A DNA stretch of 64,000 nucleotides from contig NZ_JASZYE010000006.1 of NCBI RefSeq assembly GCF_030317145.1, positions 1 through 64,000 on the forward strand. Direction: 5' to 3'. Numbering within the stretch: the first letter of the stretch is position 1; every line of letters starts with the position of its first letter. This DNA comes from Variovorax flavidus. GTDB lineage: Bacteria; Pseudomonadota; Gammaproteobacteria; Burkholderiales; Burkholderiaceae_C. Below, one piece after another: positions 44,857 to 52,758 of this stretch. The notes under the pieces were generated by a model. The model ran no database searches. It was not told the origin of the DNA and saw nothing but the letters and a program-made list of their open reading frames with translations. A program made the position numbers and the translations under genes.

Positions 44857-46256
44857 GGACGGCTCTCCTGTTCAGCCGCGGTAGTCGCCGCGAACGGCTG
44901 ATGGACGGCAGTGAAGACGGTCATCAACTCGCTCATCAACACCGACCATTGACGATCGAGTGCGCGACGCTGTGCGTGATAGCGGTCAACGGCGCGCTGC
45001 CAGCGATCGCGCAACTCCCGCGGCGGCACCGGCACCCGCAGCGAACGCAAGGCCTCGGGCGTGACGAACTGCTGAACGGTGCCGACGGCAAGTCGGGCGG
45101 CCTGCGAGCACAGTGGTTCGGTGGCGAGCAAGAGTGCCCATGCGGCCGGCGTTTCGCGAAAGCGCATTCGGGCCCAGCCGTCGACCGGGAAGGTGTCGGG
45201 AGGGACATCGTCGTCGACATAAGCCACGCGAAAGCTGCTGCCTAGTGTGGACAGCAGCACCTCGCCCGGTACCAGCGGCTTCGCGAGAGTGCGGCTGGGC
45301 ATGATCTCCTCGCCCGGAGCCTCTTCTGCCAGTGAGACGAAAAGGTCGCCGCCGACGTCGCGCAGGCGCAGTGCCCTGGCCCCTTCGCGGGCGTCGGTCA
45401 GTCGTGCCCGGTCATCGGACCAGGCAAGGTCGCCGACCGACACCCATCCGTGGTCTTGTTCAAGGGCCACCTGCTCGGCGCGTAGGGCCGTAGCCTCGGG
45501 CAGCCAGCTTTCGTTCGTGACAGCCTCGCGGGGGAAGAAAGCGCCGCCGGCAAGATGGAATGCGTGCGCCGCGGCGGCGTCCACCGTGTCAGCTGCCTCG
45601 CCGCGGGCGAGGTTCAGCGCCTCGCCTGCCATCGTCTTCTCATCGAGGATGTCGCGCAGCTTGGCAGACAGGCCCTCCAGCTGCGGTGGTGTTGGCGCCA
45701 CGCGGAGCGACTCCAGCGAGCCGATGCCGACGCGCTGCAGCACGCCAGACTCGACGAGCAGGAGTTGCTGGTAGCCTGGCTGGTTCAGGCAGAGCGCAAC
45801 CCACGCCGCGTCCGCGCGGGTCAGGCCACGAACGATCAGGGTGTTGCCGTCCACAGCGTGCCGCTTGGCGGCGGTGGAAACGAAAGCGGCACGTACCGGC
45901 GCGTGCTTGTTTACCACCACGTCGTCGGGCTGTACGCACCATCGCCCCGTCATCTGCGGTGCTGTCCAGTGCTGCAGCCCGAGGCTCAGGCACAGCCGGT
46001 CGATGTTGCCTTGCCTGTAGACGGGTGTGGTGGCGGCGCGGGCGTCGTAGGCCACCGCCCCCAAGGTTTCGCTGACGCGCCAGCCTTCTAAAACCTGAGC
46101 ACCCCGCTCGCCAATGGCCCACCCTTCGAGGCCTGCTCGCAGCGCAGCCGCGGCGCTGCCAACGAAGTAGGCTGGTGACCACCCGGGGGCCGACGCCAGC
46201 AGCGCAGGCACTGCGAATATTGATTGAACGTGTGAACTCACAAGCACATTGTACAT
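44853..46256 (-). CDS. HsdS-like DNA specificity protein (first), defence operon gene 1
   Basis: A protein of up to 467 residues with the two-repeat layout of HsdS. The first recognition domain ends near SLESLRVAPTPPQLEGLSAKLRDILDEK, and the second near LRSLRVPVPPRELRDRWQRAVDRYHAQRRALDRQWSVLMSEL; both pair a recognition region with a long spacer helix. The ATG at 46,256 overlaps the predicted -10 box, so the real start may be a downstream GTG (46,241 or 46,211). It differs clearly from the other HsdS-like protein, so the system may use two specificities. Confidence 0.75.
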   Translation of the reverse strand: MYNVLVSSHVQSIFAVPALLASAPGWSPAYFVGSAAAALRAGLEGWAIGERGAQVLEGWRVSETLGAVAYDARAATTPVYRQGNIDRLCLSLGLQHWTAPQMTGRWCVQPDDVVVNKHAPVRAAFVSTAAKRHAVDGNTLIVRGLTRADAAWVALCLNQPGYQQLLLVESGVLQRVGIGSLESLRVAPTPPQLEGLSAKLRDILDEKTMAGEALNLARGEAADTVDAAAAHAFHLAGGAFFPREAVTNESWLPEATALRAEQVALEQDHGWVSVGDLAWSDDRARLTDAREGARALRLRDVGGDLFVSLAEEAPGEEIMPSRTLAKPLVPGEVLLSTLGSSFRVAYVDDDVPPDTFPVDGWARMRFRETPAAWALLLATEPLCSQAARLAVGTVQQFVTPEALRSLRVPVPPRELRDRWQRAVDRYHAQRRALDRQWSVLMSELMTVFTAVHQPFAATTAAEQESRP

Positions 46257-46295
46257 TCCATGCGGATAAACGCAATATGCCTTTGTGAGTTCACA
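46231..46295 (-). promoter_or_regulatory. Defence operon promoter flanked by two identical palindromic operators
   Basis: On the minus strand, -35 TTGCGT (46,275-46,270) and -10 TACAAT (46,253-46,248) are 16 bp apart, a good sigma-70-type promoter. A perfect 12-bp palindrome, TGTGAGTTCACA read on the plus strand, lies just upstream of -35 at 46,284-46,295. Its partner TGTGAACTCACA lies just downstream of -10 at 46,231-46,242. A dimeric repressor bound at both sites would shut the promoter. The two sites are 42 bp apart. Confidence 0.7.
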
Positions 46296-46440
46296 TGTGG
46301 CGAATTAGGCTGGCCGGCGATCTGCAAAGTCCGACGGGATGGGTCCTAGCAGTCTGGGCGACATCCCAGCATCGCGGCGACGGCACAAGTGGAAGCGTGT
46401 GTGCGGAACAGTGTCACGCTGGTAGGAGATGGAGCACTGA

Positions 46441-46620
46441 CACCTGGCCGTGCTGCAAGCGGGCGACCATCGCTATGACGTGCGGTCCGATGCCGATCTG
46501 CCGGCGTCAGGCAAGGCGAGGAACTACTCGACATCGCTCGAAGGTGGCAAGTCTTTCGTCCTGGCGGACGCGTGGAGCATCGAGCCTCAGGCGCAGGTGA
46601 TGTATCGTAAGCGGTGGATC
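46441..46620 (+). pseudogene. Autotransporter beta-barrel fragment
   Basis: A short in-frame stretch encodes VLQAGDHRYDVRSDADLPASGKARNYSTSLEGGKSFVLADAWSIEPQAQVMY, which matches the outer-membrane barrel of type V autotransporters (the SLEGG...EPQAQ pattern). The flanking frames are broken and no passenger domain is present. It is therefore a relic, not a gene. Confidence 0.6.
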
Positions 46621-46650
46621 AACTACGCCCTTGCGCAGTACCCGTCCAGC

Positions 46651-46975
46651 TCAGGCGCTCAGTTGGATGCACCAGGGCAGCAGCGCCTCATAGTCGATGC
46701 TCGTCGCGCGCGGTAGCGCGACCAGCATGGCCGTGAGGTAGCGGTAGCAGTCGATCCCGTTGGCGGCGCACGTCTGCAGCAGCGAGTACAGGTTGGCGCT
46801 CGCGTTGGCGCCGGCGACGGTGTCGGCGAACAGCCGGTTCCGGCGCCCGACCACTCGAACGGTCGGATCGCATTCTCGCAGGGGGTGTTGTCGGCGGGAT
46901 AGGCGCCGTCGTCGACATATGAGCTTGGCCCACTGTGATGCAGCGACCTTGGCGCTGCGCGCGCGACTCAAGATT
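46651..46975 (-). pseudogene. IS66-family transposase C-terminal remnant
   Basis: The minus strand encodes the conserved C terminus of IS66-family transposases: GRRNRLFADTVAGANASANLYSLLQTCAANGIDCYRYLTAM and ending DYEALLPW. Upstream pieces QWAKLI and VDDGAYPADNTPCENAIRPF are also present but fall in different frames, so at least two frameshifts have occurred. The catalytic core of the element is missing. Confidence 0.82.
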
Positions 46976-47428
46976 GGTGAAAACCCGGCATAGATTTTAG
47001 AATCTTTTGGTTACATTGTGGTTGTGCCTTGAACTCGCGCGTGGGATCGGCACCTTTAGGCAGTGAGTGGAGTACCTTCGGTCTTCTCTCGACTTGCATG
47101 GATTCTTAGTCAGCGTATTCGGGCCTCTGCCCGTTGGACATTTGGGTGGACCGAGCGTGACGACGAAATCCGAAGCTGTACCTCGTGCAAAACGGAGTAC
47201 GTGCAGGTGTGCAAACACACCGGACCGCGCGCCAGCACGCTTCCCCTCATGCAAGTCCAGACATCGGTGACCGAGAGAGCACATTAAGGAAACGGCCTAC
47301 ATTGCGTTTGGCGGTATGTCCGACCTCAGAGACCGACTTCGCCGACCGGCAGCGCGAAGTTGGAGGCATTCCAGTACGACGCGAAGGCGAAGAAGTGCGG
47401 TCGAGCTGACCGTGAGCCTCTGAGAATC
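46976..47428. other. Spacer with no supportable gene
   Basis: Only short open frames occur here, none with a good ribosome binding site. The local base composition is AT-richer around 46,990-47,030. It may contain the promoter of the 324-residue gene downstream. Confidence 0.4.
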
Positions 47429-48403
47429 ATGACCCTTAGGTTTGTCCTGGCTTTGTGTGTCCATCGCGGAGAGATCGATCCGAGTTCCCCGGTTTCAAGT
47501 TCGCTGCTCCTCAAGGCGAACGCTTGGTTGTCGCGGCGGCTCGCGGGCCATGCAGATGAACTCCTCATCTGCGGGCGGGGCTTCGCCGACGTCGCACAGT
47601 TGGCCGCCGAACTAATTCCCTACGGACTCTCGGGCGCCAACCTTGTGGTGACTGACGAAGCGCCCGAGGAGCCAGATGACGCCGCGGTGGGAGATAAGGT
47701 CCGGGGGTGGTGCCGAGAACATCATCGGGCCGCAATACCGGTGGTTAGCTGGAAAGCAATGATCCCTGAAGCGCCTTATCCAACAACCGGTTGGTGGTGG
47801 GTGGGTATCGAATCCGCGAGCAGCGAAGCTGCTGCTTGGGCCGACACGCTGCGTGAGCTCTCGCCGGATTCGTTCGCGCACCAGGCGCAAACGTGGGTCG
47901 ACGTGGTCCTGGCAGATCGAGGCGCCACGATGGACGATCGGGGCGCCGACGAATACGAAGAAGCCATGTCAGTCGTAGCGCTGGCCCGATGGTTGACGGG
48001 ATTCAGCGCTGCAGCCGGAGACACTTTCTACTGCTTCTTATGCAGCGATGCCGTGGAAGCCGCTGGGATCGACCTGCTCCGGCTGGGATTTGAAGCCGGG
48101 CTCTCGCACCACGATCAACTCCAAGATGCTTTCCATGGTCTCGATTCGCCGGAGGAAGGACTGCCTGCTGCGGCCCTGCAGGTCTGCCTGGAAGGGCGGA
48201 CGGATGCGCTCAGGGACATGCTCGACAAGAAGTTCGCCGGTGCTCCGGCGCTCTTCTGGTCACTCCACTCGTGCATTTGGCCAAATTTTGAAAAGCCGGC
48301 GGTCGAAGACATGGACGATCTGCTCAACCCGCGGCGATTGGACATGGGCGATCTGGAGGTGGCCTGGCTCTTCGTCACAGACGGATGGGCGGAGGTGGAG
48401 TAG
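47429..48403 (+). CDS. Unknown protein, 324 aa
   Basis: A 324-residue soluble protein of unknown family. It is acidic and helical, with many Trp and Asp residues (WWWVGIESASSEAAAWADTLREL, DMDDLLNPRRLDMGDLEVAWLFVTDGWAEVE). No signal peptide, membrane helix or enzyme motif was found. The codon use is regular and the frame long, which supports it as real. It is in the island beside the defence operon but faces the other way. Start ATG 47,429 is used; an upstream in-frame GTG or ATG exists at 47,360. Confidence 0.65.
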   Translation: MTLRFVLALCVHRGEIDPSSPVSSSLLLKANAWLSRRLAGHADELLICGRGFADVAQLAAELIPYGLSGANLVVTDEAPEEPDDAAVGDKVRGWCREHHRAAIPVVSWKAMIPEAPYPTTGWWWVGIESASSEAAAWADTLRELSPDSFAHQAQTWVDVVLADRGATMDDRGADEYEEAMSVVALARWLTGFSAAAGDTFYCFLCSDAVEAAGIDLLRLGFEAGLSHHDQLQDAFHGLDSPEEGLPAAALQVCLEGRTDALRDMLDKKFAGAPALFWSLHSCIWPNFEKPAVEDMDDLLNPRRLDMGDLEVAWLFVTDGWAEVE

Positions 48404-48639
48404 CGGCCCGCCGCACACGAGTGCGTCCGGGCCGTAGGGCTTCGCGCCTTGTCGATGAGCGGTCGTTCGGAGCACCGGGCCGCGAGGCCCCCTTCACCGC
48501 TTCCCGCAAAGCTTGCTGCGCCTGGAGGTCATTGTCGAACCCCGCTTGCGCCCTGTCCGCCTGAAAGTCCGCATTGGCGAGACGATTCTGATCGATCTGG
48601 TTCTGGACCTCGAACGTGCGCTTCTAGCTCCATCGAGCT

Positions 48640-48972
48640 TTACCCCTGATACGGCGCCAGGTCCGCCAGCCGCTGCAGTAGCAGTTCCCCCGCCTCCGCC
48701 AGGCTCGTTGCCTGCTCGATCGCCGGCACTGTCAGGTTGTGCTGGAGGGTCACCGGATCGCGAAGTTCGATGGCCCCCGCGGCCCCCGCCAGAGGATCCA
48801 CCCACGCCCGGCGCACGTCCAGATTTTCCGCCGCCCAGTACAGGAGCGCGACCACCGCCAGTTGCCCCTCCGGTGTCACCTTCTCCTTGCGGAACAGGCG
48901 GTGGATCGCCACGCTCATCGGGAGCTGGTTCAGTGGGAGTATCAATCTCCCCGGTGAAGTCTGGTCGTTCAT
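48640..48972 (-). CDS. Unknown small protein, start uncertain
   Basis: A 110-residue protein from ATG 48,972, with no recognised family. The frame stays open upstream and includes a strongly hydrophobic segment (SAVAGLLIMFVIAAILHVLQ), so a start near 49,041 would add a membrane helix. Further upstream the better-looking peptide moves to another frame, so the 5' end may be frameshifted. The first leader-repeat copy lies about 280 bp upstream of the ATG. Confidence 0.5.
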   Translation of the reverse strand: MNDQTSPGRLILPLNQLPMSVAIHRLFRKEKVTPEGQLAVVALLYWAAENLDVRRAWVDPLAGAAGAIELRDPVTLQHNLTVPAIEQATSLAEAGELLLQRLADLAPYQG

Positions 48973-49248
48973 TGCGGATCTTTGCACGAAGGTGGTGGCG
49001 AGTTTTTGGAGCACATGCAGGATGGCCGCGATCACGAACATGATCAGCAAGCCGGCCACTGCGCTGATGATGTCCCACGATCTTCGTGTAGTTCGCCGGC
49101 AGCACGCCAGCGCTGCAGCAAAACGAGCGTCAACGACAGCCAGTACGCCCGATCCCCGCTCGCGCAGGGCAATCGTCGAGAACAGCGTCGCCGCGATGTT
49201 CGGGTCGGGGCTACCAGACGATGGACGCGAGCGGGCCCGGGCTGATCG

Positions 49249-49290
49249 GATGATTTCCGCCATCGACGCACGCGGGCACGCGGGCACGCG
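49249..49290. repeat. Leader repeat, copy 1
   Basis: A 42-bp sequence starting gatgatttccgccatcgacg and continuing into acgcgggcacgcg-type alternating purine-pyrimidine DNA. Copies 2 and 3 differ by a few bases. It lies upstream of the minus-strand gene ending at 48,640. On the minus strand it includes ATG GCG GAA ATC AT, so the copies could be short leader peptides. Confidence 0.75.
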
Positions 49291-49387
49291 AACAGCATTT
49301 CCTCAACGCGAGGACCAAGATCACCCGCAGCACAAGCCCAGCCGGGGGCCGCAGTACCCGGTTCCGCTGGCGTGCTGACAGGGGAAG

Positions 49388-49924
49388 TCAGTGGGGGTCT
49401 TGGGACGGCGCCGGTTGAACGTTCCCGACCGCATCGGGGCTCTCGGGCGGTGGCAGCGCTTCAAGCTTGTTGCGGCCCACGGTCACGAATAGATAGACCG
49501 CGAACATCAGGATCGGCGCCCAGACAAACGGGCTGACGAGCGGGTACTCAACCACTCGAAACCCGAAGCCTCCGGCCGCTCCACCCGCTGCCCCGACGCC
49601 GGCTCCGATCAGGGTCATAGCCCCTGCGCCGAGGGCCAAGCCGACACCGCCCGTGGCGAGGCCGACCGCCCCGACCACCAGAAAAGTGCCAAAGCCGATC
49701 GCACCGCCCGCCACTACACCCAGACCGATTGCACCAATGCCCGGCAAGACGAACTGCGTCATCGTGCCCGTCAGCGTTGCCAGGTACACGCCGAACGCAA
49801 AGATGATGACCGCCAGCGCTCGCGTATGAAATGCTGCCCAGCGCTCGCTCAGCACGAGCCGGCATGTAAGTGCCCCCACCGCAATTACCGCGCCGATGAT
49901 TAGCGGCACAAGCAGTGCTTTCAT
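49388..49924 (-). CDS. Glycine-rich multi-pass membrane protein
   Basis: A 178-residue inner-membrane protein with four or five hydrophobic helices. It has an unusually glycine-rich centre (GLGVVAGGAIGFGTFLVVGAVGLATGGVGLALGAG), so helices probably pack through GxxxG contacts. GGAGGAG lies 6 bases before the ATG at 49,924. A short Pro-rich cytoplasmic tail follows. No family recognised. It could be an anti-phage membrane effector or a small structural protein; there is no evidence for either. Confidence 0.65.
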   Translation of the reverse strand: MKALLVPLIIGAVIAVGALTCRLVLSERWAAFHTRALAVIIFAFGVYLATLTGTMTQFVLPGIGAIGLGVVAGGAIGFGTFLVVGAVGLATGGVGLALGAGAMTLIGAGVGAAGGAAGGFGFRVVEYPLVSPFVWAPILMFAVYLFVTVGRNKLEALPPPESPDAVGNVQPAPSQDPH

Positions 49925-50032
49925 GTCGTTCTCCTCCATTTGTATAGAGCAAGATGGTACTTGGCGACACAGCCGTGGCAGATCGAGCACCTGATCGCTT
50001 GGGCAGCGGACCCGCCGCAGCTTGATGTCCAT

Positions 50033-50074
50033 GATGATTTCCGCCATCTACGCACGCGGGCGCACGCGCGCCGG
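50033..50074. repeat. Leader repeat, copy 2
   Basis: This copy begins gatgatttccgccatctacg and runs into gcgggcgcacgcgcgc. It ends about 110 bp upstream of the glycine-rich membrane protein start at 49,924. It matches copy 3 over its first 30 bases and copy 1 with one substitution at the same span. Confidence 0.75.
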
Positions 50075-50244
50075 AAGCAAAGGTGCGGATCGGGCGGTTA
50101 TGAACACGGCATGCGGTCGAACGATTCGGGACAAGCGCTTCCGAAGCCGCTGTGAAGCGCGCGTTGGGCACCGATGACCAAGGCGCGTGCGTGTGAACGC
50201 GGAGGGGCCGACTTCGATCCTCCTACCCGACTGCCAGGACGTGC

Positions 50245-50440
50245 CTAGCGTCTCGCATAGGCGCCCCGCGGTGGCGGCTGTGCGCCCTCAAGCTCCTTCA
50301 GGTAGGTGGCGATCGTGCCCACGGGGTCATTCACGGCGTCGTCGGCTGCGATCCGTTGGATACTCATCGACGCTGCGCCTGCGGGTTGGAAGTTCCTGCT
50401 TCATTCCGTGCGTGCTCGCTCGGCGAGGTCGGCGAGGTCG
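50245..50440 (-). pseudogene. Decayed duplicate of the 70-residue island protein at 53,035
   Basis: The minus strand encodes QRIAADDAVNDPVGTIATYLKELEGA before a stop at 50,245. This closely matches HRIAADDAVIDPVGTIAAYLKGLESA at the end of the gene at 53,035-53,247. Upstream of that, DNA similarity continues (the ATGAAGCA...CGATGAG span) but in another frame, because of a one-base insertion. It is therefore a frameshifted second copy. Confidence 0.75.
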
Positions 50441-50692
50441 GCGATAAGGGCACGATCTTGTATGGCATAACAAGTCCGCCGCACAACGTCAGCGGCGGCA
50501 GCATTGGTTGCTGCAGTGGTGCGTCCATTGCCCTTATCGTACGCGCGGCCGTCAGCAATACTGATCGCCAATGCTGATCGCGACGCCTGATCTGCGCCCT
50601 CACCCCCGAGTCAGGGCTGGATCAGACCTTCCCCAGCCCAATGACGCGAGCGCAGAAATTGGCGAGCCACATCCCGAGGACATTTGTCGCGT

Positions 50693-51244
50693 CTACGCGT
50701 CGGTTGGGTCCGGAATGGTCTTGCGACGGAAAATCCAGTCACTTGGGCCAAGGGTCCAAGACGCTTCGATGCCGCGCAAGTAGGCATCCACTCGATCTTG
50801 GGACGCGTGAATAATTTGGCAACTACCGTTGCCAATGCCTAGCTGCAATTCGAGCGACCATTCGTCGCCGTCGTCGGCGTACACCATCTCCTCAACGAGG
50901 TCGCGATAGAGGTCGTACCCGCCAGTACCAAAGGCAGTCGCGGCGTCGCAGATGATGGTGACGTTGCCCTTACGCTCCCCGATGAAGCGCACTGGTGCCA
51001 GCAGGCCAGCGGCGTGCAGGCGTTCGATGACGCCCCAGATGCGCTCGTCGTGGTCCTCGTCCCAGATGACGGCCAGAGTAAGCAGTTCCAGTCGCGGGCG
51101 GCGATCGTCGCTGAAAGTTCGTACTTCGCGAGACTCGGGAACGGGAAGGACTGTGCGGACGACGGTGTAGTGGGTGCCGCGGCCCAAATTGCCGACAGGC
51201 GCGCGTTCGTCGTGGAGGACTTGGAAGAATGGCGAATAGGCCAT
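50693..51244 (-). CDS. Unknown protein, 183 aa
   Basis: A 183-residue soluble protein, acidic and rich in aromatic and Arg residues (PRLELLTLAVIWDEDHDERIWGVIERLHAAGLLAPVRFIGERKGNVTIIC). The start at 51,244 has AAAGGA upstream. It looks like a compact alpha/beta protein. No family recognised. The third leader repeat lies about 260 bp upstream. Confidence 0.6.
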   Translation of the reverse strand: MAYSPFFQVLHDERAPVGNLGRGTHYTVVRTVLPVPESREVRTFSDDRRPRLELLTLAVIWDEDHDERIWGVIERLHAAGLLAPVRFIGERKGNVTIICDAATAFGTGGYDLYRDLVEEMVYADDGDEWSLELQLGIGNGSCQIIHASQDRVDAYLRGIEASWTLGPSDWIFRRKTIPDPTDA

Positions 51245-52212
51245 AGAACATCCTTTCAAGATGCATGGTGAGGCTTTCGACCTCGAGATCGGCGACCTTT
51301 CGAGTCACCGGGTTCGTACACCGGCTGGTGCGTCACGAATTATGAACTAGATTGAGGGAGGTTGCCGCGCTGTCGAATTTGCGACTTCCATCCTGCCGCC
51401 ATCCATCGGGCTAAGCCGACCTCCACGTCCGGCTTTCAATTTCCTGATCATCAATGCGCTGCATGCAGTCCGGCGCCGCGCTGCCTTCAAGGGGGCTTCG
51501 TGATGATTTCCGCCATCTACGCACGCGGGCGCGTGCGCGCGCGGGAAGGCGTCGCTGGAAATGATGTCGGGAACCCTGCGCTCAGGCGCCTCGGCTCGAT
51601 CGATCGATCCCGCATGTCTAACCGTTAAAGCACGGTGCTCGAACCGTATGTCACCCGTGCTGTAACCGTCGCGGCCACGTTCATGGCTTGTGAGCCTCTG
51701 CGGATCGGGCGGTCGTGCAGACGCCCCCGCATGGACCACCATCCCCCTCCGAGACGACGAACGCGGCTTGTAGGCCCTTCCCGAGGGCACGTCGAGCCCG
51801 TGCCGACGGCGAAGGGTCGCCGGCGCGCGATTCTTCTTCAAGGGGATCAGGATGAGCGGATCAGGAATCAGGGACTTTCCCCTGCTTGTCGGCCGGTCAT
51901 CGCCCGATGATTGATCGATGGTCGGTTGATGATCGGTCAACGGCGGCGGAATCATGCTCGCCTTTTCCTTGCACTGCGGGTATTGGTGATTGCGAAAGTT
52001 GATGACCTGTTGCCCCAACGCCTCCACTGCTGTCGCCTGGGTCGGCCACGACACCATCGGGAAATCGAGGTGCTGACGACCCGGCTACAGTCCTGCTCTG
52101 AAATGCCCAGGCCCGAGGTGCTGATGACACGCGGGGCCCGCTGGCCGATCTACGTGACTAGGACCACGCAAATGACTGAAGCGATTCTGCGCCCTGGCGC
52201 AAGGGCGGTTGC
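51245..52212. other. Long spacer with leader repeat and short GATC-rich repeats
   Basis: No gene is supportable here, although a long minus-strand open frame exists with poor composition. The stretch contains leader-repeat copy 3 and a small cluster at about 51,905-51,945 of related units (gattgatcgatggtcggt, tgatgatcggtcaa). That cluster could bind a regulator or replication protein. Confidence 0.45.
51502..51541. repeat. Leader repeat, copy 3
   Basis: This copy begins gatgatttccgccatctacg and passes into gcgggcgcgtgcgcgcg. The last 20 bases differ mainly by purine-pyrimidine swaps from copy 2. It lies upstream of the 183-residue gene that starts at 51,244. Confidence 0.75.
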
Positions 52213-52749
52213 ATGAGCGACATCGGCACCATTGAACTGACCAACGCCGAGCGCGTGCTGCTCGACCAGATCGACTTCAGCGGCCAGACCAACGACCGCG
52301 ACCGTGTGCTGCGGTCATGCACCGCCTCGGCGCAACTGATGCGCCGGCTGATCGAACGCAAGGCGATCCCTGAACGGCGCAGCCGTATTTTTCTTGAGCC
52401 TGAGTGGGGCTACCGTGGCGAGTCGTGGCGCGATCTGTTCGTGGAACGCGGCGACCCTGGCGACGACATATTCGAGCACCCGAGCTTTCTGCAGTACCTG
52501 CGGTTTCTCATCCACGGGTCCGACTTGCCCGATACCGTGATCGAGGCCATGCGCGAGCAAGTGGGCGACCCGAAGTACTTTTCGCTAGGCGACACGCTAC
52601 AGACAGGCAAACTGGCGCGGAAGCTGGCCCGCAACCACGGCCTGGACAAGCGCCACGCCGATGCCTTCATGCACCTGTGCGCCGACCTCGGACTGACCTA
52701 CGATTGCGCCGACGCGGTTCGCCGCGCCGTGATGGAAGTCAGGCACTGA
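52213..52749 (+). CDS. Unknown protein, 178 aa
   Basis: A 178-residue helical protein of unknown family. It has a run of charged helices (NDRDRVLRSCTASAQLMRRLIERKAIPERRSRIFLEPEWGYRGESWRDLF) and no hydrophobic segment. It starts with ATG after AAGGGCGG. The frame is well used to its end. A DNA ligase fragment follows after 9 bp, which could suggest an old DNA-repair or plasmid-like unit. Confidence 0.62.
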   Translation: MSDIGTIELTNAERVLLDQIDFSGQTNDRDRVLRSCTASAQLMRRLIERKAIPERRSRIFLEPEWGYRGESWRDLFVERGDPGDDIFEHPSFLQYLRFLIHGSDLPDTVIEAMREQVGDPKYFSLGDTLQTGKLARKLARNHGLDKRHADAFMHLCADLGLTYDCADAVRRAVMEVRH

Positions 52750-52758
52750 AGGTCCGCC

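Noticed and set aside
46231-46295. CRP binding sites at the defence promoter
   Set aside because: CRP sites have TGTGA-N6-TCACA. Here the gap is two bases, so a different protein is expected.
48494-49105. Gly/Pro-rich open frames on both strands at 48.5-49.1 kb
   Set aside because: They are in-frame shadows of the small membrane-type gene, with biased composition and no motif.
49249-51541. A CRISPR array or integron made from the repeated leader
   Set aside because: Only three copies, about 0.8-1.5 kb apart, with genes between. There are no short regular spacers, no cas genes and no integron integrase.
51347-52057. A 236-codon open frame on the minus strand
   Set aside because: No ribosome binding site, low-complexity Arg/Pro-rich composition and it crosses the repeated leader sequence. 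The first 50 codons look slightly protein-like, but not enough.
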